Origin: Phlebopus portentosus
Taxonomy: Eukaryota > Basidiomycota > Agaricomycetes > Boletales > Boletinellaceae
Length of the DNA stretch: 64,000 nt
Assembly: GCA_037892935.1 (NCBI GenBank)
Contig: JAYXKI010000001.1
Span: 124,001-188,000 of the forward strand
Direction: 5' to 3'
The translations under genes were made by a program, and so were the position numbers. Shown piece after piece: positions 1 to 12,288 of the stretch (position 1 is the stretch's first letter; each line of letters starts with the position of its first letter). The notes under the pieces are model-generated. The model was not told where the DNA came from. It worked only from the letters and a program-made list of their open reading frames with translations, and ran no database searches.

Positions 1-3000
1 CCTCCTCCACGAGAGCGGCTAGAATAACTACCCCGCCCACCTCGTGAGGACCCGCGCCCGCTACTTGTCGTCGCGCTCCCGACTTGCGAGGCTGACGGGC
101 CGATATCATCGCTCTCCCCCGGCCGATGCGTGCGGAAGTACGTGCTGTCCCGTACGTTCTGCGCCGTGCTCGCTCCGTACGGATTCGGCAGGACCGACTC
201 CGCACCATTCGAATGGGTGTACGCAGCGGCACCAGTGCCAGCAGCACCAACACTGGCGTAAGCGGCAGCACCGTATCCTTGTGATACCGTCCCTGTTCCC
301 GTGGCAGTTCCAGTCGTCGTCGTTCCTAATGTAAACGGCTCAAACGTCGCGCCGTCACTAAATCCAGGTAACTTCGGTCGACTATCATACGACGCGGGAG
401 AAGGAGAAGTCAAGGCGCCCGTACTCATAGGATTCACCCGTGTACCGTACATCTCCTGTTCGCGTAGGCGCCTTCGACGACGGAGGCAGAAGAACACGCC
501 CGCTCCGATAAGAGCCGCCCCTGCTACGCCGCCCACTACTCCACCTGCGATGGCACCCGCGTTGGAGCCGCTCGAGGCGGAGAATTCTGAGCCGTCTGGG
601 ATGGTGCTGCCATCCGTAGGAATGTTGATGTCGGACTGGATCGAAGTACTGAAATACATGTCAGACGGCTTCCGCTGAAAGGTATACAAGAGCAACATAC
701 TTCAATGCTAACAGTGAGAAAACACCTCCGATTGCAGGACTAGAAGGTAAGTTGGTGATCAGATACATAGACTAACAATGAAAGAGCATCTCTCAACAAT
801 TACCTGTTCTTCCCAGCATGTGGACTACTATCCGCAATCCCACTCGACGGATCATAATAAAGCGAAAATGGTGTGTTGTTCTGGTTTGACGCCGCGTACT
901 CGTGCACTTGGTTTATCATGTACTCCCTTGTCGCCGAATTCTGGACAGTAGAGGCAGAGAACATCATCCAGTCTATTATTTGAAAAGGAAATTCCGCAGG
1001 TCAGATGGCGTCGGCATAGAAGAAAGGCGGTATATGATACGCACGTGCACCCGTCCGATCTGTATCTTCGTTATTCAGAGGTAATCCATACTTTGCTTGA
1101 CCTACAAACACAAACAATCAAATGCGTCAATATCCGCGACCACGGCAAGCATAAGCTCCTTCACTATGAACCGAAAATACTCACTCGCGATGTTATTATA
1201 AAAGACGGTGGCAACTTGATACACCTGATCCGACACAAGGTCCAATTGGAGTAACTGATCCGCATACAGATTGTAAATCAATCCATTCGTGTCGGTGTCG
1301 CCAGAAATGAAGTTGATATGCGAGTTATCCGAAGCAAGCGCATTCGCTTGCCATTCTGAGATATATGACGCTGCGGTGTCCTGAGTGTTTGATCAGTTCG
1401 GACCAGTTATTGCGAGATGCATTCATATTGCTTGGTGATTCGAGAGAAATGAAGGTTATGGTGTATGACTCACGTTGAAGTGCTGCTGATCAGCACTAAC
1501 ATCCGCCAACTCAGCGATCTTAGCCATACATGCGATACCAATGATGCCCTTCAACACAAGGTTCGTCTGGTTATTGTTCGACACTTGCGAGCTGGTCGTA
1601 AAGTCAGCGGATTTCCTAAAGAAAGTATCGTTTCAGTTTGCATTTTATCTACGTACGAAGAAGGCGCACTCATTTGTCGGGGACATCGTATTATTCTCGA
1701 GGTACTCTGCCCATCCTCGAAGTAGGGTGTACTGCAACACATGACATATCCAATTACTATCAGGAGAAAACTGAGACAAGCGAAAAGCTCTTACATGTCT
1801 ACTGAGGAACGTTCCGTTCCCGGACCTTTGCGAGTACGCGAGCGTCATAATAAGCATATTCGCAGATTCTGCATTTAAAAAAAAAAAAAAACATCAAAGG
1901 TTTAACAAATCTGAAACTAATAAGTGAACCCGTGCATTCTCACCTTCAATACGATAGTCATGCGAATCAGTGATCCCATCGGCAGTAGCATTCGGGTACG
2001 ACGAGCCAATGTTCTTTGCAGCATAGCTCTGCGTATACATCGATGAATCCTGGTACTCCAAGAGCGGAGCGAGAAGGTATCCAGCGATCTCCGGGTTTAG
2101 ATACAAAAACATCGGTAAGGCGGCATAGAGCGTGTCAACGGTGTTCACACTCGTAATCGTTAGCCTGCAATATCAAATGAGTCGGGCAACTTCCTTGCAC
2201 AGTGAAAAAGAAAGCTCTTTACCCGGTACTACTAGCATCCGACCCAGCAGATCCCATATTCTTCATGAAAGCCTTCGTATCCGTAAAGTTCCATACACCA
2301 CCAGCAGTCCTGGACAGGGTAATATCCAAAGTGCCCATGACTTGCCTCGCGCTCAACGCCAAGAGGTCTGCGTACTCCTGAGAGACGGCATTCCCCACTG
2401 CGCTGATCTGCACGTCGAATGCGCTAGAAGCGGCGATAGCACGATCGAAGTCGTCTAGGAACGCCTTGGTCTGTAGATGCGAGTTCAATCATCAATATGG
2501 AAAGAATGAAATGTATGTTAGGGATAAATACGAACTGCTGTAGGACCATCGCTCCACTGCGTCAGGAAGTACGGGAAGTGTTCCTGATTCGAACCAGCAG
2601 ATGTCCGATATTGGATCGCCGGACTGCGCATAACTCCAATAGCCCAAACAGCCGGCTCCGATGTGGATTGAATGCTCTGCCAGTCTACCGCGATGCCAAG
2701 CGTTGGCCATCGTCTAAAGTTAAAGAGTGGATGAGAGGTCATGAGTTCGGTGACGGGATAGGAACGTACACTTCAACTCCTCGAGGAGGGTTATCCTGCT
2801 GGTTCCCGAGACTGCTCATATTCGCCGCCCGACCACGATTGGTAACGTCCTCCGTGATGGCCCAAGAAGCAGTCGCTCCGCTAATCTGAAGAACCAAAAC
2901 AGAGAGATTCATTCACATTAAATCAGTTTCGCGAAGAGATGGAACAAGTGAATGGAAGAGCGAACCTTCTTGAAAGCATAGTACTCCACCGCGTCCTGCG

Positions 3001-4090
3001 CGTGATTGCCCACTTCCGTATATTTCTGCGGCGTCTGAAGCTGCATCGAAAGAACGATATACTGCCCCTCGTCGTCCGAATTCCAGACAGCCAACTCCGC
3101 CGTATCGCCCGTGATGAATTCTTTAGTTCATTGTCAATTAGTTTTATGGCTGAACGCATTGATTCTATTCTTAGAAGAAATGACAAACCTCCGGATATGT
3201 CCGAGTACATTCGTAATTGGTGAGAGTTCCCATCGAGGGAGGATGCAGACATCGTGTAGTAGCTGAATGGGAGCGATTGCCGCACAAGATCCGTCGGCTA
3301 CAGGTTTTCATCACAAGTATTCCACGAAATTGTCCCAAATTTTCGGGGAAGAAAATAAACTATCTCATGAGCTCCCTTCTAAACTCTCGCCGGCAGATAA
3401 AGTATCGAACGCACCTCAATAGGACTAACAAAAGAACAATTAATTTGCATCGGACCAGCATTGAAGATGAAGGACGTCCGAGTTGCGGTGAATTCGACAG
3501 CGGTTTGGTTGCATTCGAGACATTAGTGATGGACGCGGCGCCCATGATTCGGTAGGCTGTGTCGTCGACTACCACGGACGAGTACCAGCCGGTGATCTAG
3601 AGAAGTATAGACATTAGCGTCAACGACGCATTCTTCGGTATGGATTCGCGTTTGCAAGTTGAAGTATAGCTTTGAGCCTCGACACCTCCAATTCAAACTA
3701 ACTCTCTTTCGCTCAGCCCAACTCAAAATCGCACGAGATACACGCCATCTCATACACCGAACGCAAACATGACGGATAAACAACGATCACAATTCCACTC
3801 ACCGCAGCAATCGTCCACAAGTTCGGCCATAAAGTATTCAAGCTATCAGGATTGTTGCCCTGCTGGAGCCATGTGTTCAAGTACGGCGACTTGACAGCTA
3901 GAGGGAGAGCAGGAGCATTGATCGGTGAGGATGTCCAATCCGTTGGACCGTTTTGTGCGAGCACGAAGACGGTGCTCGAGAGGAGGGATACCAAGAGGAA
4001 GGGTACACATGAGAGAGAGGGTAACGACGATCGTGATCGTGCTTGGGACCGTGCTCGCACGGGCGATCTGGGGAAAGGGAGGAGACGCAT
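1..4090 (-). CDS. Glutaminase A (GtaA)-like secreted/membrane protein, paralogue A (3' end outside window, one frameshift)
   Basis: Family inference: fungal GtaA-type proteins (DUF5127/DUF4965) are extracellular and are annotated as glutaminases. The ATG at 4090 is followed by a basic stretch and a hydrophobic signal peptide ending at VLA/QNGPTDW. The mature start (APALPLAVKSPYLNTWL), SLPFSYY, WPTLGIAVDW, AVWAIGV, KAFMKNMG, PEIAGYLLAPLLEYQ and NGLIYNLYADQ blocks all occur in the same order in the two plus-strand paralogues, across about a dozen exons. Near the 3' end is a glycine/alanine-rich transmembrane helix followed by RRRRRL and a long Ser/Gly/Thr/Ala-rich tail that is still open at base 1. 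One base is missing near 3509 (after TNVSNA) compared with both paralogues, which breaks the frame inside exon 2. The rest reads cleanly, so this is either a very young lesion or a sequence error. Confidence 0.75.
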
Positions 4091-5914
4091 TGCTGAGAGA
4101 AAGGGAGAAAAGAGAGACGGTAAGGAAGGAAGAGACGACACAGGCTGCGAGCACTGGCGACGAGGATGGTGCTAGTGCGAGATCTGGGAGAGAGAGAGGT
4201 GTGAATGCGAAGCGCCGACCCACAGATGAGCGCGGTGCAAGAGCCTTGCCGACATCCATCAGAGAAGTGATTAGAATCCATCAGGGTCGACTATATTTTT
4301 TGTTACCTTGTCATTACAAGCGGAGGTAATAGACTAATCACACATTGTCGATCAATCGCAGAAACTACGCCACATTAGGTATCCCGCCCTATTCGGCTCT
4401 TGCCCCGGTGGTTTGATCTCCACAAAAATTCATCCATATTTCCTTTGTCTTTCGGGGCTGCCGTATCCACAGAAACAGAGCCCGTACATAAGTATGACGC
4501 AGTCAGTTCGGCCTTCCAAACCTGTTTTGAACTACTCAGTTGTGGGATAACCCGACACGTACTCCGAGTCCCACCTATATCTTTGAACGCCCACTGATTC
4601 AGCGACAGATTGACGCCACGTCGATTCTGGATCTGGGAAGAAAATCAAATCCGGGAGACTCAGGCAGGGAAGTCGGAGAGGTTTATCCCGTGGAGTACCT
4701 ACCGTCTCTTCTTCCGAGTCGGCGCTGATGCGGCTTCTCTGATCTGGCGCTGATGCCAGCACTGTTGGGTCTTCTGAAACCCAAATCCTCATCATGGAAT
4801 ATCTTTGCCAGTGCTTGAAGGTAAGTGTAACTACGTTTTAAACGATACTCCCGTCAAGCCGACCTGATCCGATCATTCCAGCATATTGCATTGGAAATAG
4901 CGGAACACTTTGTATATATGCCTAGAAGTGACGAGAACTGCTTGACCAGAGGGTGGAAGAAAGACGGAAAACTTCGCGGTCAAGAATAGTACTGCCTTCC
5001 TGGATACGACTCACACATATAGAACTCGGTCATACAAGTTTCCGTATAAGTATGCACGCATGACCTCAATGGCATCGACTTCCTTTGATACTTGTTACTT
5101 CTTCATAAGACACGGCAAATTAATAAAGTTCAATGCAAGGGAACTTTACTGGCTTCGATGGCCACGATTAAAGCCACAGTACTAGTGGTAACTGAAGGTA
5201 ACTGACCAAAACTGCTTCTCATCCGGCGTTCAAATAATTATGAACGCCCGCAGATTTAAAACTGATTATCAGGGGCCCGGGCTCTTGTATAATAGCCTGT
5301 TGGCAGCTGAAACTGATGCCGTCCCTGAGCCCTTGAGTTCTTGAGTGGCTCTTTTAATTACGTGCAATGAAGTATGATGCAGGATTATATAATACCGTCG
5401 TCCGACGAATCATCATGGGCGGATGGTATCCAAGCATCGCGAGAATTAAAAATGTCTGCATGCGGACCAGCGGCACGGTGTGGTCTGTCGAATTGTCGTG
5501 AAGGTAAGAGATTCGGAACTCTTTCGATCTATTGGATGACAACGTGTATGAACCAATACGTTGGCTTTGACATGTACCACATAGCTTCTTGATGTGCTAT
5601 GTAATCTCAAAAGCCATTCTCGATTTACATGTCAGTAAATTTAAACGTGAGAAAGAAGATCTGGACTGTCGTTGGAATAACTCACAATGCGGCGATATCA
5701 AACGGCGTCCAGGCAGTTGCTGCCAGGAAAGCAACAGCTATGAGGCGCCATAGATATGTAGGGCATCCAGTCATTGCGATAATAAGGAGAGGAAGATCCC
5801 TAAGCATGTTGATGCAGATAATAGCGAAGGTGAGGTCAAAGCTCATTCTGATTCTGGTCGTCAGGTCACGAAGGGGAATGATGAGGACCAGCAGGCTAGA
5901 CCAATCGTTGCTCC
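4091..5914. other. Intergenic, no supported gene
   Basis: About 1.8 kb between the start of paralogue A (minus) and the 3' end of the methyltransferase (minus). It should contain the paralogue A promoter and the methyltransferase terminator. A hydrophobic minus-strand reading frame at 5682-5930 has a GT donor-like end but no ATG, and I did not accept it as a gene. Confidence 0.4.
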
Positions 5915-7123
5915 TTATCTTCGTTTCCAACCGACCTTGTAATACGCATATTCAACCTCATCCCCACGATCCATCAAGCGCGAATCACTATCGGAGTGTG
6001 CGTCGCAGGAGAATCGTTCTTGATGAATGATCTCGAACTTGTTATCTGATGTTCCCTTCCCAAAGACTCGTTCGACGGTGCTCGATTCAGCTGTGTGTGT
6101 ATGACGGAGCGGTATGACCAGATGAAAGTGGGCATTTGTGCGAAGAAGCTTTTCGAGGCATGATTTGATCCACATTGCATGTTCGGATTCGTATACGATG
6201 TCCGCCCCGACGACTAAATCGAAGCTCCCAAGGTGTTCGCTTTCTGAAGGAGACTTTGATGCATACGTCGACCAATCGAGAGAAGATACGAATACCCTTA
6301 AGCGGTTCCCAGAACTCGATGGGAAATTAACGGCAACGTTGGAACGCAAGTTAGCGAGTACTGAAGGGTAGAAATCCGTCAGAACCACATCGGCGCGTAT
6401 ATTCCGCAATTCCATGAGCTTTACTATAGCTAGACCGACCAGTCCGGTTCCGGCTCCAAGTTCGAGAATCCTGAACGCATGCTCCCCATCGATATTTCCT
6501 CCTGCTCTAGCAGTCGGTAGGTCAAACTGCTCGGGGCTTTCAAAAATCATATCCGCCATTACGCATGCGCCACCCCACGTCTGCGCGCCCACACTCGAAT
6601 AATCCCCATTCTCAAGGGGAGCGTCCGTCAACGTGAGCGTCGCTCGTTCGCTACACGGCGATGGTCCGAACACGTACGAGCGAGACAGACGGCCTGAACC
6701 TGCCGTGCCTGCGCATGCAGCAAGCAGAGAGGCTGCATCTTCAATCAATCTCTCGCGCACCGCATTCTCGTTTCCACCGTCACGCAGACCGGAAGACGTT
6801 TCGGTGGCATTAGCAAGATCATCGCCGCGCGCAACCAGAGAGGTGAGCCAACGGATAGCGTGAGCCCGTTCGAACGCATCTGCTCTGAGCGCCCTTACTC
6901 GGTCACTGTCGGGATTTTCTTCGCTCAGCATCGAGCCCGCAGTCGGTCCTTTCTTCCTCTTAGAGCCGCGTACCTCAGGATTATACAGAAACCGCAAATA
7001 ATCAACGCATGAGCGTAAATCCGCCAAAGGTGTTACCGGTATATTCTTGCTGCTTGGTAAAAGAGCCGTTGGCGCAGCAAAATCCGCGTCGATCGGGTTT
7101 GATAGGAGCTGATGTTTGAGCAT
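5915..7123 (-). CDS. METTL21-type (Methyltransf_16) S-adenosylmethionine-dependent methyltransferase
   Basis: Single-exon reading frame of 402 residues from the ATG at 7123; the longer frame upstream has only a TTG. The C-terminal half has the seven-beta-strand methyltransferase motifs in order: TWGGACVMAD, then motif I LELGAGTGLVGLAI, the acidic DFYPSVLANL loop, LDW, and FDLVVGADIVYE, followed by a late beta-strand region. This order is typical of the METTL21/Efm family of protein-lysine methyltransferases (and yeast Nnt1-like proteins), which act on cytosolic substrates such as translation factors. The N-terminal ~170 residues are a poorly conserved extension. The exact substrate cannot be read from the sequence. 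It lies between divergent GtaA-like genes with no obvious functional link. Confidence 0.8.
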   Translation of the reverse strand: MLKHQLLSNPIDADFAAPTALLPSSKNIPVTPLADLRSCVDYLRFLYNPEVRGSKRKKGPTAGSMLSEENPDSDRVRALRADAFERAHAIRWLTSLVARGDDLANATETSSGLRDGGNENAVRERLIEDAASLLAACAGTAGSGRLSRSYVFGPSPCSERATLTLTDAPLENGDYSSVGAQTWGGACVMADMIFESPEQFDLPTARAGGNIDGEHAFRILELGAGTGLVGLAIVKLMELRNIRADVVLTDFYPSVLANLRSNVAVNFPSSSGNRLRVFVSSLDWSTYASKSPSESEHLGSFDLVVGADIVYESEHAMWIKSCLEKLLRTNAHFHLVIPLRHTHTAESSTVERVFGKGTSDNKFEIIHQERFSCDAHSDSDSRLMDRGDEVEYAYYKVGWKRR

Positions 7124-7735
7124 CGCAGCACATAGCAAGTGAACTGTCTGAACTGCTAGCTGAGAAAATTCATGAGCCTTACCAAACGGCGCTCAGAGAA
7201 TGATTCTAGTGTTGAGGAAATGGATTGGAGTCACCCAGTTCCCTTCGTTTTGTCGGTAGTTTCTTCACGGCACGTGCCCTGATGCTCTTTCCTTATTTGG
7301 TTGGTCCCAATGGGAACAGAGTTAATGACCCAAGCGATCAACAAAGGATCGCTCGGCCTTCGAGAGTTCAATATCACTCGCTTTCTTCCTTCGCGACTTG
7401 CCAATTCTTCCGACACCACCAGTAAATTCAAGTAAACTATTAGTTCATATTCCAGTGCGAAAGACTTGGCTGGAAAACCTCCAGTCGTCTTCATCGACTC
7501 AGTTGACTACACTTTGTTGAAGATCTTTCCAAATGGGATTCCAGAAGCATCGCATCAACTAATATGAATGCCACGGTTTATCTCAGATTCTTGGCTTGGA
7601 GATCCGTTGGCTAATCTTTACTGGGAGCAGTGCAGAAGAATGGATATTTCTTCACCGAAAGCTGATGATATCCGTCCACCATCACCAATTTCGACAAGCC
7701 CCAAGAACCCATGCCCACCTTGCGTAGCGACACCC
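7124..7735. other. Intergenic between divergent methyltransferase and GtaA-like paralogue B
   Basis: About 610 bases that should hold two divergent promoters. The paralogue B reading frame is open upstream to 7568, but the extra 56 codons precede the signal peptide and are unlike the starts of the paralogues. I therefore treat them as 5' leader. Confidence 0.35.
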
Positions 7736-10700
7736 ATGTTCGGCAGTCTTCATGACTTTGTACAGTTTGCTATCGTCTTGGCATGGCTTTTCGCTACGGT
7801 AGTCGTAGCTCAGAACGGGCCAACGAATTGGACGGCAACTCCTTTCAACGCTCCCGCTCTTCCCTTGGCTGTGCGTTCACCTTACTTGAGCGTTTGGTTG
7901 GAACAAGGAAACAATCCAGCTAGTCTGGTCAACTCGTTTCCAGATGCATGGGACACTACGGATGTAAGTCTTTTTGGCCTCTCTGCATTCCTGTCGTGTT
8001 TTAGTGGTAGACGAGCAGTCGGACATAATGAGCTGATCCTAGTCGTATATCGTGTGCTAAATTATGTTCACGCAGGCGTTCGGCTGGTATTCATCTGTCG
8101 TCGTCGATGACACGCCGTACAAGCTGCTAGCGGAGACGAACGTGCCTGAAATTGCGCTGGCAAATCAAACGGCTGTCGAGTTCTCCGCGACGCGCACATC
8201 GTTCATCTTCACGACTGGTCCAATGCAGATTAATATGTCTTTCATCAGTCCCATAGAGGTGAGTTCTATCTATATAGATTCTACCGAGACTTCCTCTCTG
8301 TACGACAAACTCCTTATCGTGTTCTGGTCCAGCCCACGGATTTAGTACGACAATCCATTCCTTTTAGTTACATAACGATGTCTGCTTCTTCAATTGATGG
8401 AAATACACACAACGTACGCATGTTCATAAATACAAACGGAGGTTCGTACATTTTTATATCCTTGTGAATTATTGATTCTCATTCTGAGAACCGCGCCTAT
8501 CTAGAACTCATCACCGGCGATTCCTCTCTGTTAGCCCAGTGGGATGCCTCGGACGATGGCGAATACACCATCTTGACTATGCAACTCCAGAACCAACGTG
8601 CGTTTACCGAGATCGGCAATCATGCTCAGGACGCTGTAGAGTATTTTTGCTTCAAGAAGGTACATACACGTCGGTGCTTCTATTGCAGGGTCGATGGCTG
8701 ATGTCGATCTCTCATCCCCACTTCGCCTTGAATTGCAGATCAGTGGTACATCTTCTTCTTGGGCGATTACGAATAACAACGACAATCATGCTTTGGCGGC
8801 AAACACAAGTGGGACACTCGGAGATCAAGCGGATACAAACTTCCGTGCAGTAAATGAGTGTGTAAAAACCTTTCCTTTCAACTTGCTTTATTTGATCCAT
8901 CGATGCATTGCAGCAATTGGCCGACCCTTGGCATTGCGGTGGACTGGACAGCTATCTCGGAAACTCCAGAGCCAGCTGTTTGGGCCGTCGGAGTTGTGCG
9001 GAGCCCTTCGATACAGTATCGTACCTCAGATGGTTCAGTCCAAGAACGGTATCCATACTTCTTGTCTACCTACAATGATGGCGCTTCGGCTGTACGTCTT
9101 CGTTGGTCTAATTCATAGCAAAACTGAGTTGATAGTAAAATGGATTTCAGGCAAAGGCATTTCTTGACGACTTTTCTCGTGTGCAGTCGACCGCTGCAGT
9201 ATTTGATGCTCAGATTGTGGCTGCGGGACAACAGTATTCTGAGCAATATGGGGACCTGCTGGCTCTCAGTGCGCGTCAGTTGATAGGCTCTATGGACATC
9301 ACAGTGTCAAGAGCTGGAAGTGGAGGCTGGAACACGTCAGACGTGAAGGTGTTCATGAAGAACATGGGTGGGATTGGGTCAGATGCGTCGGGGTATGTGA
9401 CATTGTATATCTATTGCATGCTATATTCGTTGAGCTCTCTTCTCTGTACTAGCTCCACGTTGAGCGTTAATACTGTTGACACGATGTATGCGGTATTTCC
9501 GGCATTGCTATATCTCAACTCGGAGCTCGCTGGCTACCTACTCTCACCTCTTCTGGAGTATCAAGATTCGTCTGCCTATACGCTCAGCTACGCGGCTAGG
9601 AATATCGGTGAGCTGCTACTTCTTGGAATATGATTAACCACGTGCTCATTCACATGTAGGCTCTGCATATCCGAATGCTACCGCGAATGGGATTAACTTT
9701 GCCCATGATTATGGAGTTGAAGGTACGGAACGCATTCGTTTAAAACTAACAGGGCTAATAATCGCGTTCAGAGTCTGCAAATATGTTGATAATGACACTG
9801 GCTTATTCGCAGCGGTCTGGAAATGGGACATTTCTAAGTACACATGTACGTATCTCCGTGCTGCACCTTAGGATAACTCTCTCTAAAAGGTTTCGCTCAG
9901 TACACGTTGCTTCGCAGTTGGGCGGAGTACCTCGAGAGCAATTCCCTGACCCCTACAAATCAGTAAGTTCCTTAAAAAGAAGTCCGTCATCCACTGCTCA
10001 CGAAACATCGATAGGAGATCTCCGGACTCTGTATCCGGATCGTCACTTGCTTCGCTCAACAATCAGACGAATCTTGCTCTGAAAGGCATAATTGGAATTT
10101 CATGTATGGCAAAGATAGCTGAAATAGCAGGAGTGAATGACGATCGTGAGAGGTTCGCTGTGAGTCTCTTGTCCTTCGCAAGACTGAATTATTGCCTTGA
10201 CGAAGCGATCCACATAGAACACTGCAACATCATATATCTCGCAGTGGCAGACGAACGCAATAGCATCTGATAACTCTCATATCAATCTCTTCTATGGGCA
10301 GACAAGCACAAATGGCTTGATATACAACCTCTACGCAGACAAGCTGCTGCAGCTCAATCTCGTTCCCACTTCGGTATACGATGTAGCGACCTCGTTCTAT
10401 GACGGGATGGCAGGTAAGTTACGTGTTTAGGCGATGTTACTCCTCGATGACTCATGTAATTCTTGACTGTAGGTTCAACGACTTATGGGATCCCTCTTGA
10501 CAACGAGGATTCAAACCAGACTACTTCGCGTACGATCTTACGATTCGGTATACATGCATGTACAAACTGATGGGCGTTGCAGATTGGATGTTATTCGCAG
10601 CCTCAACTGTGACGAGTTCCACGACACAGAATAACATGATATCTCAGGTTCATAGCTACGTGTCCTCGAATAGAAATAGTGCCCCTTTTCCCGCCATATA

Positions 10701-11511
10701 TGATCCTTCGACTGGATCCGCTTCGGATGGAGTAAATGCTGGTTATAATAGGTAGGACATCCCTTTTACTCCTCGCGATAATTATCTTAGTTTCTTCGTC
10801 AGTCCTGCGGCAGGCGCAATGTTTTCCCTATTAGCACTGAAGTGAGTAGCACCTCAATGAGTGGGCAAGTACGTCTCTAATTTCCGAGTCAGCACTTCAA
10901 TTCAGTCATCAATCAGTCTCCCATCGGACGGGAGCACGATTCCTTCGGGGAGCCCATCAAGTGGTTCCGCAACCAACGCAGGAGCGATTGCTGGTGGGGT
11001 CGTTGGCGGAATAGTTGCTCTGTCTGCTATTCTGGCCGGTATATTCTTTTGGGTGAGGCGCCGGCGGAGACTACGCCAGGAATACGAGAGCAGGGTAGCT
11101 CCTATCCCAATCATGCCTTCGGAGCTCAGTTCTCGAGGGTATACTACGACTCTTAGCACTTCACGAGGAATGCCCTTCGCCTCAGACGGTACCGACGCTC
11201 CAGCCGAGCAAAAAATACTGCTGGATGCGGACAAGCGGTCGCCTGTAGACAGGTCAGAACCGAGCAGTGCAAGCGACACGGACGCAACCGCGGGGAATAA
11301 CTTCCCAACACGACCAGCAGCGTCTCTTCCAGGGAATGGTCGAGCCCGGGAGTTCGCAAATGTTCTGCGTGGAGCGCTAGACGACCGCGAGCACCTGACG
11401 CGGGAAATTACTAGCATCCGACAGGAGCTTGAGCTACTCAGGCGAACGGGTTCGTATGTGGACGAAGCGCCTCCTTCGTATGCTGGCGCATCGTCAGGTC
11501 GATATGACTAG
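7736..11511 (+). CDS. Glutaminase A (GtaA)-like protein, paralogue B, single-pass membrane form
   Basis: The start at 7736 gives a signal peptide (MFGSLHDFVQF... ending at VVVA/QNGPTNW). Short exons with GT-AG introns of about 45-70 bases then carry the family blocks: PALPLAVRSPYLSVWLEQGN, WYSSVVVDDTPY, TAVEFSATRTSFIF, GNHAQDAVEY, WPTLGIAVDW, AVWAVGVVRSP, MDITVSRAG, KNMGGIGSDASG, LAGYLLSPLLEYQ, LIYNLYADKLLQL and DWMLFAAST. The last exon encodes a Ser/Gly-rich stalk, a transmembrane helix (AGAIAGGVVGGIVALSAILA), an RRRRRL stop-transfer signal and a cytoplasmic tail of about 150 residues ending near APPSY. I found no lesion. By family it would be an extracellular, membrane-tethered glutaminase-like enzyme; the activity itself is inferred. 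Confidence 0.85.
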
Positions 11512-12288
11512 TCTTTTCGACATTCACTGAATGAGAACTGTATATTACTTTCACCTGGAGTATTTTGTTCTACTTGGCTCGTAGATTGCTTTCATCTTTC
11601 TTTCGTTCAACGGAGGGCGGATATACGTTTTTACTTTTTTTGCAGATGTAACTTACGTATCAGACTATTCATATTCATTCTGTACTTGGTTGAAGTACAA
11701 TTCAAGATAGATAGCCTCTACTTATGCCATGGGATAGAGGCCAGGTCGGTCAGAGACGTACGTGACAGTGACGTTATGGAACGCGTCGGAGTCACGTTTC
11801 CCGCCCCGAAACTTCATCTACTACCTCTTCATCAGACATCTACTACCTCATCTCGGACGTTGACGACCAATTCGTACCGGAATCACTTAAGTACCTACTT
11901 TCGGGTGTCTATTTCCATCATTCCGCGCAGAACCTCCTTTCTCAGATGCACTCGCGGGTGTTCCTTGAAACATGCCGGAACAATATTTTGGATTATGGAT
12001 CCTGGACGCGGCAATGCTACATGGGGCAACTCTGAATATCATCACAGCTGAGAATCGGCAGTGCTCGACCCGAATGGAACATCAGCGAACAATATTCACT
12101 TCTGACGGAGTGTTTCCATGTATGCTGAGAGTGCGATGGACGACGGTCGAGTCTGGAACAAGTGGACAACGCCGGGGTGATCTGTCTCTAAAAACATCAG
12201 TAGATCAATGCCGCTCGGTACTGATGAAGTTCTCATATACTTTCGTGGTCACTGGACAAATACATCTTCGCCTCTTCTGCTATCAGCC
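11512..12288. other. Intergenic between tandem GtaA-like paralogues B and C
   Basis: About 780 bases. The reading frames present have no family match and look like chance frames. It should hold the paralogue B terminator and the paralogue C promoter. The frame upstream of 12289 is open but lacks signal-peptide character. Confidence 0.35.

Noticed and set aside
3852..4329. Arg/Glu-rich plus-strand frames
   Set aside because: Most of their length is opposite the signal-peptide exon and upstream purine-rich sequence of GtaA-like paralogue A. Their composition follows from the pyrimidine-rich opposite strand.
5682..5930. Hydrophobic minus-strand reading frame resembling a small membrane protein
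   Set aside because: It begins with TTG, has no ATG, overlaps the methyltransferase end and matches no family. The GT at its end is not matched by a convincing next exon.
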